Shown in pieces: positions 34,001-41,057 of a DNA stretch of 64,000 bases; position 1 is the stretch's first letter, and every line of letters begins with the position of its first letter. This DNA is from an uncultured Bacteroidales bacterium (GTDB lineage: Bacteria; Bacteroidota; Bacteroidia; Bacteroidales; P3), in contig ONIP01000013.1 of assembly GCA_900317955.1 (NCBI GenBank), positions 25,465 through 89,464 on the forward strand, given 5' to 3'. Below the pieces are notes generated by a model. That model saw nothing but the letters and a program-made list of their open reading frames with translations, was not told the DNA's origin and did not search any database. Position numbers and translations under genes: made by a program.

Positions 34001-34468
34001 TTAATCCTCTACCAGACGAAAACGCACCCGCCAAGTGCCCTCGTTGAAGTCGTGGCTGATAATCTTGAAACAGGGAATCTCACGCGTGTTGGCCACGTGG
34101 TCGCCGGCACAGGCGCAGATGTCGTAGTCGCCTATACGCACCAAGCGCAGTGTCTCGGAGGCATCGGTTGGCAGCTTGCTCAAATCCACCTCAGGGGGTA
34201 TATGGTCGCGGTCCACGTACTCGATGGTTACGTCAAGGTTGCTGCCAATGACAGCGTTCACCTGGTCTTCGATGGCCTGAACCTGCTCTGGAGTGGGTGC
34301 AGTGGACAGTTGATAGTCGCACTTGCTTTTTTTACGCTCAATATGAGCGTTCCTCGACCGCGGACAGCCGAACATCCGCACCATGGTCTGATTCAAAATA
34401 TGCTCCGCCGTGTGCATCGGCGGGTACTCCTGCTTGTTATGCTCGTTTAGGATAGGTTCTTGTTCCAT
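34001..34468 (-). CDS. alaX: AlaX-type alanyl-tRNA editing protein
   Basis: Stand-alone tRNA editing domain (tRNA_SAD family) that removes wrongly attached Ser or Gly from tRNA-Ala. Of 155 residues, the zinc site is formed by His19-x3-His23 (HTAEH) and Cys120-x3-His124 (CAGDH). TMVRMFGCPRSRNAHIERKKSK (quoted as MVRMFGCPRSRN and AHIERKKSK, about 29-50) and ETLRLVRIGDYDICAC are the family's conserved stretches. The first 20 residues, up to His19, recur at the head of two unrelated genes upstream. It is the last gene of the run, 3 bases after the stop of 34472-35344. Confidence 0.9.
   Translation of the reverse strand: MEQEPILNEHNKQEYPPMHTAEHILNQTMVRMFGCPRSRNAHIERKKSKCDYQLSTAPTPEQVQAIEDQVNAVIGSNLDVTIEYVDRDHIPPEVDLSKLPTDASETLRLVRIGDYDICACAGDHVANTREIPCFKIISHDFNEGTWRVRFRLVED
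34406..34468 (-). repeat. Leader repeat, copy 1 (alaX)
   Basis: Codes for MEQEPILNEHN and KQEYPPMHTA without a linker between them. This is the 5' end of alaX and the shortest copy; copies 2 and 3 are at 35201-35344 and 36585-36710. Compared with copy 2, the first 33 bases differ at 3 positions and the second block (28 bases) at 2. Confidence 0.9.
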
Positions 34469-34471
34469 TGT

Positions 34472-35344
34472 TTATAGTATTATGGTTGATAAATCAACAT
34501 CTTCAGGTCCATACCAAGTAAATCCTTGCCGAGGTTCCGGCCATAGATGGAAATGACGTTTTGCCCTGATGATGCGAGTGATGACAATATTGTCGAATTG
34601 AAATGTCACTTCCAGTCTTAGTTTCTTGATTTTCTTGATGTCAATAGGTTCTGTCCACGCATCAAAACCGAAGCTCCAATCATTATCCTGTCCGCTTGTT
34701 GGCACTATCCAAGGCAATGAATCAATCGTATAATCAGTTTTTGTATCGCGATAATATCGGGTAGTTGAATCAAATGCAGCAACCGAAGCCCTTTCAATCT
34801 TCCACGACAAGGTGTCCTTGCCATTAACTATGATAAGAATGTTTTTAAATGTGCACTTATTGTAGCGGACAGGACCTGTACGATGCCTTTTTTCTTGCTC
34901 AATATGGCCTATTATGCAAAATGTATTGACCGAATCTTTAACATAATAGAGCCCCTTATATTGCCTATAAGTCAATTCCATGTTTGAATAATAAGACCTT
35001 CTATTAATATTGGGCACACGATTTATGCTGTCCATTGGCATTGTAACATTGGTGATAGTGTCCGTATAATAGGACTCATCATGTAAATAAGCATTCCAAC
35101 TTTCGTGCAATCTAAATGAAGCGGAACAACTACAGAAAAACGAGCAAATAACAAAAGCAAACAGAAAAAATACCACGTACTGTATTAAGGGTGTGTCCAA
35201 TCCTCCCGTGTGCATAGGCGGGTATTCCTGCTTTTTATGAGCATTAAGCTCATGACCTTGCTTTGGCTCGGCAGAGTAAACGGGATTTGCTTTGCTCTCG
35301 CTTTCTGCAAGGTTGTGTTCGTTTAGGATAGGTTGTTGTTCCAT
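34472..35344 (-). CDS. Membrane-anchored protein with AlaX-like leader
   Basis: A 290-residue protein of unknown function. Residues 1-11 (MEQQPILNEHN) and about 37-46 (KKQEYPPMHT) copy the AlaX N-terminus, separated by a 25-residue polar linker. A hydrophobic segment follows (about 53-72, VVFFLFAFVICSFFCSC), then a mostly beta, basic exterior region to the end. With an internal start at Met43 (MHTGG) the protein would have a normal signal anchor or lipoprotein signal, so the leader may be an added piece. The gene is AT-rich compared with the surrounding blocks and ends 3 bases before alaX. Confidence 0.72.
   Translation of the reverse strand: MEQQPILNEHNLAESESKANPVYSAEPKQGHELNAHKKQEYPPMHTGGLDTPLIQYVVFFLFAFVICSFFCSCSASFRLHESWNAYLHDESYYTDTITNVTMPMDSINRVPNINRRSYYSNMELTYRQYKGLYYVKDSVNTFCIIGHIEQEKRHRTGPVRYNKCTFKNILIIVNGKDTLSWKIERASVAAFDSTTRYYRDTKTDYTIDSLPWIVPTSGQDNDWSFGFDAWTEPIDIKKIKKLRLEVTFQFDNIVITRIIRAKRHFHLWPEPRQGFTWYGPEDVDLSTIIL
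35201..35344 (-). repeat. Leader repeat, copy 2
   Basis: Codes for MEQQPILNEHN, a 25-residue linker (LAESESKANP...), and KKQEYPPMHTGG. The linker shares the pattern LAE-[ED]-S-x-x-N with copy 3 but is absent from copy 1. Confidence 0.9.
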
Positions 35345-35348
35345 ATTC

Positions 35349-36065
35349 TTATAATAGTTTTACTTTTCGGGTAGGATAGTCATTGATTTCCATCAGGTTC
35401 AAGCCTGTGATGCCATTTTCAATTAAAGCGTCCTTCAGTCTCTCAGAAATCAGCGGATTGCTATGTAATGGAAACAGCCAGCACATATCTATCTTATTGC
35501 TCTCCAGATAAGATTCATTAAAAGAAAGATGCACAAATCTCAGCTCTTTATTTGCACTACACTTGCGGAATTCGTCCCATACCCTAAGATAATCATTATA
35601 GCTGTCTATTGGGACTACCGGTTCATTACCCTCGAGCGGGAAATCGCAGAAATCAGACTCGCAGAATCTCGAATTATGGAAATCTATCATTTCGGGAATG
35701 GCAATAGTGAGATAGCCCTTGCTGTCTCGAATTTGTGCAAAACGAAGCATCTGGTAGTCCCAACCTTTGTCTTTCCGGACAATCCTGCAATCGGCCCAGA
35801 TGTGTTTTTGCAGACTAAACTGTTCAAGAACAGAGCGCATCTTGGGGCTAAAGATGAAGAAGTTTACAGCACCTAAATGAAGGCAATAGGTATAATCCGT
35901 CAATCGTGAGTTCCCTTTCAGCCTAAACTCGGCATAGTTTGGCAGTCGGTTGCTATACTGAAGAATACTTCTCATCTCCAAAGGCTCATTGAGTTCCAGC
36001 GGTCCCCAAGGTGCCGAACCTACAACTTTGGTGTCGGTGGATGTATCTAAAATATAATAGTTCAT
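35349..36065 (-). CDS. Immunity-protein-like (DUF1629/Imm11-Imm43-like)
   Basis: A 238-residue cytoplasmic protein without leader, signal or membrane segment. The build recalls DUF1629/Imm-type immunity proteins: an N-terminal acidic part, VNFFIFSPKMRSVLEQF (about 82-98, compare the family's F-I-S-x-K-x-x-x-x-L), a strand block, and the C-terminal NPLISERLKDALIENGITG (about 204-222), where the typical S-x-[KR]-L-x-x-A-x-x-x-x-x-I-T-G pattern is clear. This is recognised from motif shape only. It lies between the two leader-bearing genes, AT-rich like them. Confidence 0.6.
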   Translation of the reverse strand: MNYYILDTSTDTKVVGSAPWGPLELNEPLEMRSILQYSNRLPNYAEFRLKGNSRLTDYTYCLHLGAVNFFIFSPKMRSVLEQFSLQKHIWADCRIVRKDKGWDYQMLRFAQIRDSKGYLTIAIPEMIDFHNSRFCESDFCDFPLEGNEPVVPIDSYNDYLRVWDEFRKCSANKELRFVHLSFNESYLESNKIDMCWLFPLHSNPLISERLKDALIENGITGLNLMEINDYPTRKVKLL

Positions 36066-36074
36066 AAGGTTGAA

Positions 36075-36710
36075 TCAATTCAAGATGGTACATTCGAAAT
36101 CTTGAACTTCCTGGCAATGAGTACAAACAAAGAAATATCCCCCACGGCCACTTAATGCTTCCCAATAATCCTGAGGAGATTCGCTGTAAAGCACTAATAG
36201 ATGGTGCCCGCATCGGGGACATGTTGTTTTCGAATAGTATGGCCGATGCACGCTGGCAAATTCTTCCCACCTGTCAAATGTTTCATCCAACGATTTCACC
36301 CAGTTCTTTTTGTGGTATGCAACAAACGAAAGATTGGCGATTTCCGAGTCAGTTAACACACGATATACATTATCCCCGTTGCTCTTACATTTCCATTCAT
36401 GAGGTGGCGGAACCTCTGTTAAAAGGGTATCAGCATTGTTGTTTTCGAGAACACCACTGGTAACGCTATCCCCAAAAATAGTATCTGAAGGAGGGATAGT
36501 GTCACTCCCACTATTTCTACAACAGACAAAAACAAATAATCCAAACAGGGCAATCGCTGTTCTGGTAATAGAACGTGTGCCTGTTCCCGCAGTGTGCATC
36601 AACGGAAACTTTTGTTTGTTATGAACAGTAACAGAGCCTTGACTTACAGTGTTTGTGCTGCTATCACCTTCTGCAAGGCTGTGCTCATTTAATATTTGTT
36701 CTTGTTCCAT
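36075..36710 (-). CDS. Zinc-ribbon lipoprotein-like protein with AlaX-like leader
   Basis: A 211-residue protein. Residues 1-11 (MEQEQILNEHS) and about 31-41 (NKQKFPLMHTA) again copy the AlaX leader, with a linker beginning LAEGDSSTN. Then a hydrophobic core with a lipobox-like end (TRTAIALFGLFVFVCC, about 49-64) and a Ser/Thr/Asp-rich stretch. The C-terminal third has CPRCGHH and CTHCQEV (about 161-200), a two-CxxC zinc-ribbon. An internal start at Met39 would give a normal lipoprotein signal. The start overlaps the 3' end of the upstream gene by 22 bases. Confidence 0.7.
   Translation of the reverse strand: MEQEQILNEHSLAEGDSSTNTVSQGSVTVHNKQKFPLMHTAGTGTRSITRTAIALFGLFVFVCCRNSGSDTIPPSDTIFGDSVTSGVLENNNADTLLTEVPPPHEWKCKSNGDNVYRVLTDSEIANLSFVAYHKKNWVKSLDETFDRWEEFASVHRPYYSKTTCPRCGHHLLVLYSESPQDYWEALSGRGGYFFVCTHCQEVQDFECTILN
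36585..36710 (-). repeat. Leader repeat, copy 3
   Basis: Codes for MEQEQILNEHS, a linker with LAEGDSSTN, and NKQKFPLMHTAG. It is the most diverged copy: 26 of the first 33 bases equal alaX. The same bases encode the last residues of the upstream gene in another frame. Confidence 0.85.
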
Positions 36711-37294
36711 ATAAGGTGGATTTTGTTGCTGCTGTTTTGAAAAGTATCAATGCCAGTGCCAATTTTATGATACTTGCTAATTTCGGGAAGAAGGTGGGTA
36801 TTGAAATGGCCAATGGGAATTATAAAATGCTGGTGACTGCGAGTCTCCACATTCAACTCGAAATCATCTACATATATGCTGAGGACGTCTTCCCACGGGA
36901 TTTCCACCACGAGAGGTGTGATTAGTAGCAGCTCCAGCTTGAACCAGTAGATGAAGCCAGTGGGGTTTGGCTTCTGCCAGGCTCCGTCAAGCACCAACTT
37001 CTCAGGTCCTACATGTATCTTATCGGCCAGCATTATGACACCTCTCCTTAGCATAAGCATGGAGAACAGGGCCAAGAGTATAAAGAAAAGGAGATACCAA
37101 CCGTAGCTGCTGACCATGACTATAACAAACATAGCCATACTAAACAGGCTGACAACTATCATGAACCACGCACCCCCACGACCACTGAAGGTAGTGGACT
37201 TGCTGTAGTCAGGGAGGGGTTCAGATTCCACTCTGCGCCATAGCAGCCAATTGGCGACCTTCCTTACGACATAGGATGGAGACTGATTGTTCAT
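36689..37294 (-). CDS. Membrane protein with PH-like cytoplasmic domain
   Basis: A 201-residue protein with two adjacent hydrophobic segments (about 45-66 and 68-86) and a C-terminal part with strands V-E-I-P-W-E-D-V-L-S-I-Y-V-D-D, similar to bacterial PH-domain/STM3941-type proteins. The role is unknown. Its last six residues (WNKNKY) and stop codon fall inside leader copy 3 of the next gene, so its original 3' end may have been replaced. It follows the YARHG gene with no gap. Confidence 0.68.
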   Translation of the reverse strand: MNNQSPSYVVRKVANWLLWRRVESEPLPDYSKSTTFSGRGGAWFMIVVSLFSMAMFVIVMVSSYGWYLLFFILLALFSMLMLRRGVIMLADKIHVGPEKLVLDGAWQKPNPTGFIYWFKLELLLITPLVVEIPWEDVLSIYVDDFELNVETRSHQHFIIPIGHFNTHLLPEISKYHKIGTGIDTFQNSSNKIHLIWNKNKY

Positions 37295-38524
37295 TTACTT
37301 GCCTGCATTGATATATTCGAAGTCGACGGGAGTGAAGTCGTCGGTAGAATCCTTATAGGCGGGGTTGGGCATGTACCACCACAGCGACTCGAAAAACTTC
37401 TTCAACCGCGCATCCTTGAACACATGCCCCCTGTGGGCATAAGGCAGGTTGCGCAGCACCCGTTTCTGGAAAGCCTTGTCTTCGGGCACCACTTTCATAC
37501 CTTCCATCCACTCCTCGCTGAACATTATCACAACACGCGAGCGGTCGTAGGCTCCGGCGAGGAAGAGGGGCGTTCCTCCTTCGGTATCGACATTGTAGCA
37601 GCAGTCCAATCCAGCGCCCGATATTCTCAGTTCATTTTTGGGTGTAAAATTCAGCAGGTGCAGCGTCACAGCGCCGTTGCGCAGGGTAAACTCCTGGGCA
37701 GGTTCACTATAGAGTTTGTGCCGCCGTATCTTTCCCATGCCCTCGCTCACACAGAACTCGGCTCCAGGAAACACCTCTTCGGGGATGAAGAAGTTCTTCG
37801 CCGTGTTGTCGGCACGGATGACGAGGGTGAAGTCGTCTATCCGCCCATTGGCCCAGCGGGCGGCGGGTGTCAACTTGTAGTCAACAATATAGGGCACACC
37901 CACCGTCCACGACATGCGATAGGTGTAGGTGTGGTGCACCTTGTTCAACCCCGGCTGGAAGTCGGCATTGAAATAATACACATACGCAAAAGCTATCCCC
38001 GCCTTGTAGTTGTCGCCCTCCTCGGCGTTGAAACCCTCTTCATAGAGCATGTTGTTGTCAAACACATAATACCGCTTGGTGGTGTCGATGCGCTCCAGCC
38101 CGTGGGCACCGGCCTGCTTGCCGGGAGCCACACAGGGGGCGTTGCCGTAGGACAGCCTGCGGCCGTTCATCTCAATCGTGAAATCCTTGATACGCGGATG
38201 CACCCCCGAGGGGTAGAACTTCCAATCGTCGTTGTAGGACGGGTCTGCTTCGAACCCCATCAGCACCCGTTTCACCTCTTTGCCAGGGTTCCAGAATTCG
38301 TAATAGACATCGACATGGGCAAAGCCATCGTCGCCTATTGAAATGGTTAACACCTCTTTACGCACACTGATGTCGGTCTCGGTAAGGGGGACGAGCTGAG
38401 TGCCTTTGGTGTAGTAGACTCCATCGTTGGCTTTTGCGGACACGGCTGACAGAACCAATAATAGCGTTATGGCTGTTGTCCGTATCTTGAAAAGTTTTTT
38501 AAAACAGGAGGTGATGATTTGCAT
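37295..38524 (-). CDS. Secreted protein with C-terminal YARHG domain
   Basis: The ATG at 38522-38524 gives 409 residues; the longer frame would need a GTG. The signal peptide covers about residues 1-32 (core AITLLLVLSAVSA). A large beta-rich region of unknown type follows (about 35-345), with DVYYEFWNPGKEVKRVLMGF near 65-84. The C-terminus (about 355-395) is a YARHG domain: LRNLPYAHRGHVFKDARLKKFFESLWWY (quoted as LRNLPYAHRGHVFKD and KKFFESLWWY), thought to bind the cell wall or be extracellular. Base composition is normal for this genome, unlike the AT-rich genes behind it. Confidence 0.8.
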   Translation of the reverse strand: MQIITSCFKKLFKIRTTAITLLLVLSAVSAKANDGVYYTKGTQLVPLTETDISVRKEVLTISIGDDGFAHVDVYYEFWNPGKEVKRVLMGFEADPSYNDDWKFYPSGVHPRIKDFTIEMNGRRLSYGNAPCVAPGKQAGAHGLERIDTTKRYYVFDNNMLYEEGFNAEEGDNYKAGIAFAYVYYFNADFQPGLNKVHHTYTYRMSWTVGVPYIVDYKLTPAARWANGRIDDFTLVIRADNTAKNFFIPEEVFPGAEFCVSEGMGKIRRHKLYSEPAQEFTLRNGAVTLHLLNFTPKNELRISGAGLDCCYNVDTEGGTPLFLAGAYDRSRVVIMFSEEWMEGMKVVPEDKAFQKRVLRNLPYAHRGHVFKDARLKKFFESLWWYMPNPAYKDSTDDFTPVDFEYINAGK

Positions 38525-38758
38525 TTTGAGAGATGTTTGTGGGTTAATAGATATTGACACGTTATTTGATAAGCAACAGTTAAATAACGTGAAATCCGAA
38601 GATTTAGTATTGGGTGCACAAAAAAACGCTGAAGGAGACGTGGCAACCGCATTGTTTTAAGGGTTTTCGACATTGGGAGCGGGATGGTCTAATGACTGTA
38701 GTACATGGGGATACCTATTCTTTGAAACATGACCAAGCACTGATTTGAAAAAAAAGGC

Positions 38759-38766
38759 TAATTTTG
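38759..38766 (+). promoter_or_regulatory. Probable -7 box for comEC
   Basis: TAATTTTG fits TAnnTTTG. Transcription from here starts near 38773, which rules out the TTG start at 38764 and supports the ATG at 38797. Confidence 0.5.
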
Positions 38767-38796
38767 CAATGCCAAAAAGGAATAGAAAACAATCGA

Positions 38797-40488
38797 ATGA
38801 GCCAAATGACAACCGACAACAAGAGACCACAGAACTTGAGAGAAGCCATCAGGAAACTGATGAGCAAGACGCCGTTGCTGCGCGTGGTGGTGGCGATGGG
38901 GCTGGGGATTGTAGGCTTTGAGCATCTGCCATCCGTGCCTACAGGGGTGCTATATGGGATTTTGGCAGGAGTTGTGGTCGGGATGGCTTATATTGCCTTG
39001 GGAAAGCGGCAAAGGGCAGAGTGGGCATTTACTGCGATGCTGTGGGTAGGTTTTGCCACATTGGGGATGTTGCTTTGCTCCCATTACAGGGCTGAGGCAG
39101 AGAGCTGGTTGCCCGACGGTGGTTGGGGCAACGAAGGCAGAGGACAGGCAGTGTTTGTGGCAAGACTCGACGACACCCCGCACCCCACACCCAAAACTTA
39201 CAAAGTTCCAGCACGGGTGGAACAGATTGCAAAAGAGGGCGAGTGGCACGAGGCTGGAGGCCGCATCATGCTATACTTTAAGCAGGATAGCTGTTCGGAG
39301 AGGTTGAGATACGGCGACAGGGTGATAATAAGAGGACGACCGGAAAAGCCTGACACCAGTATAGGGGAGGAAGGATTTAATTATCGGCGATATTTGCTGC
39401 GCAAGGGTGTTGGTTGGCAATGCTATGTTGCCTCGGAACGATGGTTGCCTGTAGCGGACAGGAGCGAAGGAAAAACGGTGATAGGGATGGCAAAAAGGGT
39501 ACAGTTGCATCTTGTGGAACGTATCAGGTCATGCCAACTGAGCGGGAAGCAGCAGGGGATGGCCGAAGCACTACTGCTGGGTTGGCGCGACGACCTTGAG
39601 GAGGAGACACAACTTCATTTCAGGCAGGCGGGGATTGTGCATCTGCTGTGTGTGTCGGGACTACATGTGGGCATCGTAGCCTGGATGGCTGGATTGCCTT
39701 TTTTCTTTTTCGGTAGACTGACGCGGCACCGAATAATCAAGGGGACGGTTCAAATTATTGCCATCTGGGGGTTTGTTCTGGTGACCGGTATGGCACCTTC
39801 AACCTTGCGAGCGGGAGTGATGTTTACGCTGATGCGCATAGGATATATGGCTCAGCAGGGACAAAACACCATGGGGAATTTATGTGCTTCGGCACTGCTG
39901 CTGTTATTCTGCAACCCGTTTTTACTATTTGACATTGGGTTCCAGCTATCGTATGCAGCTGTAACGGGAATCGTTGCCTGGTACAAGCCGTTAGTTGAGT
40001 TGATAAAACTGCCGTATGAGGGAGTGTGGCCAAAGATGGTCGCTTACGTGTGGAAACTCATTTGCCTCACCACTGCGGCGCAGTTGTTTACGGTGCCATT
40101 ACAATTGTATTACTTTCACCAGACGGCAAGTTGGTTCATGATAGCCAACTTGCTGATAGTACCTTTTGCCGGGGTGTTGTTGGCGTTGGTGATGGGATTG
40201 GTGCTGATAGGAGACGTGCCCGGGATAGGGGACGCGATATTGAAAGTACTGCAAAATGCGCTTGGATTTGCCGACAGGCTGACCAGCTGGATTGGCAGCC
40301 TCCCCTACTCTACTATTGAGACGGGAGACTGTGGCATTGCGGCCGTGGGGCTGCTGTATGCCTGCCTGCTTTTTACAACGCTTTATATCCGATGCCGGAT
40401 AAAATGGACATTGCCTGCGGGGGCGGGGTGCCTGCTTATTGCCACGTTGCTAATGCGAGCAGACCTCTTTTTGCCTTCAGCGGCGTAA
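38797..40488 (+). CDS. comEC: ComEC/Rec2-family DNA uptake channel
   Basis: Inner-membrane channel for single-stranded DNA uptake during transformation. From the ATG at 38797 the protein has 563 residues: two to three N-terminal membrane segments, a DUF4131 OB-like periplasmic domain (about 90-200, with RYGDRVIIRGRP and NYRRYLLRKGV), then the competence domain with HLLCVSGLHVGIVAW and many membrane segments. The metallo-beta-lactamase domain of the full Gram-positive form is absent, as in most Bacteroidota. It overlaps the 3' end of the opposite gene by 12 bases. The nearby HhH/ComEA-like protein at 48765 fits a competence role. Confidence 0.9.
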   Translation: MSQMTTDNKRPQNLREAIRKLMSKTPLLRVVVAMGLGIVGFEHLPSVPTGVLYGILAGVVVGMAYIALGKRQRAEWAFTAMLWVGFATLGMLLCSHYRAEAESWLPDGGWGNEGRGQAVFVARLDDTPHPTPKTYKVPARVEQIAKEGEWHEAGGRIMLYFKQDSCSERLRYGDRVIIRGRPEKPDTSIGEEGFNYRRYLLRKGVGWQCYVASERWLPVADRSEGKTVIGMAKRVQLHLVERIRSCQLSGKQQGMAEALLLGWRDDLEEETQLHFRQAGIVHLLCVSGLHVGIVAWMAGLPFFFFGRLTRHRIIKGTVQIIAIWGFVLVTGMAPSTLRAGVMFTLMRIGYMAQQGQNTMGNLCASALLLLFCNPFLLFDIGFQLSYAAVTGIVAWYKPLVELIKLPYEGVWPKMVAYVWKLICLTTAAQLFTVPLQLYYFHQTASWFMIANLLIVPFAGVLLALVMGLVLIGDVPGIGDAILKVLQNALGFADRLTSWIGSLPYSTIETGDCGIAAVGLLYACLLFTTLYIRCRIKWTLPAGAGCLLIATLLMRADLFLPSAA

Positions 40489-41013
40489 GAGTACAAAGAA
40501 CAAATAGACGATAATCAACAGGAGTGCAGCACTGTAGAATTTAGGCCAGAGGGCACTGACAAGAAGAATGATACCGATAATGGCAAGCAGTTTCAGAGCC
40601 AACTGTTTTCGTTCGGGCAGCACCTGCATGGCGAATTTCATTTTGGAGCGGTAATCATGCCATTTTGTCACGATGCGCTGCCACCACTGCCCTATTCCGC
40701 TCATGGCACGACCACGTGAATCGACCGTTTCGGCCTTTACTGTGGGCATCTTCTTTACCCGGACGGAGATGCGTTTGCGGAAAGTCTTACCATCGATGTC
40801 GACAGCCATAGTGAGCTGGGTACGACCTTTAGACCTGTTGAGTCGAAAACGCTTGGTGCCAACTGTTTCGACAGGAATGATTGAGGTGCGGAAACCGTTG
40901 TCAATAATCAGTTCGGCCTTCTCGGCACCGAGGCACTGCCAATTTAACTGCACTACGTCGCCTTCGGTGACAGTGCGTTTGTCTATTTCAAAAATCATTC
41001 GTTGTTTATCCAT
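40477..41013 (-). CDS. Membrane protein of unknown function
   Basis: The ATG at 41011-41013 gives 178 residues. The first 90 residues look like an Ig-like beta sandwich (VTEGDVVQLNWQCLGAEKAELII, RKRISVRVKK, quoted in parts), similar in pattern to domains of other Bacteroidota membrane proteins; a linker and one to two C-terminal hydrophobic segments (about 140-175) follow. No family was recognised. Last gene of the envelope run; 44 bases after the LTA-synthase-like gene. Confidence 0.7.
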   Translation of the reverse strand: MDKQRMIFEIDKRTVTEGDVVQLNWQCLGAEKAELIIDNGFRTSIIPVETVGTKRFRLNRSKGRTQLTMAVDIDGKTFRKRISVRVKKMPTVKAETVDSRGRAMSGIGQWWQRIVTKWHDYRSKMKFAMQVLPERKQLALKLLAIIGIILLVSALWPKFYSAALLLIIVYLFFVLLRR

Positions 41014-41057
41014 ATACCAAAGGGCAATCAACTACTGTGCCAAAAGAGGTTGGAAAG

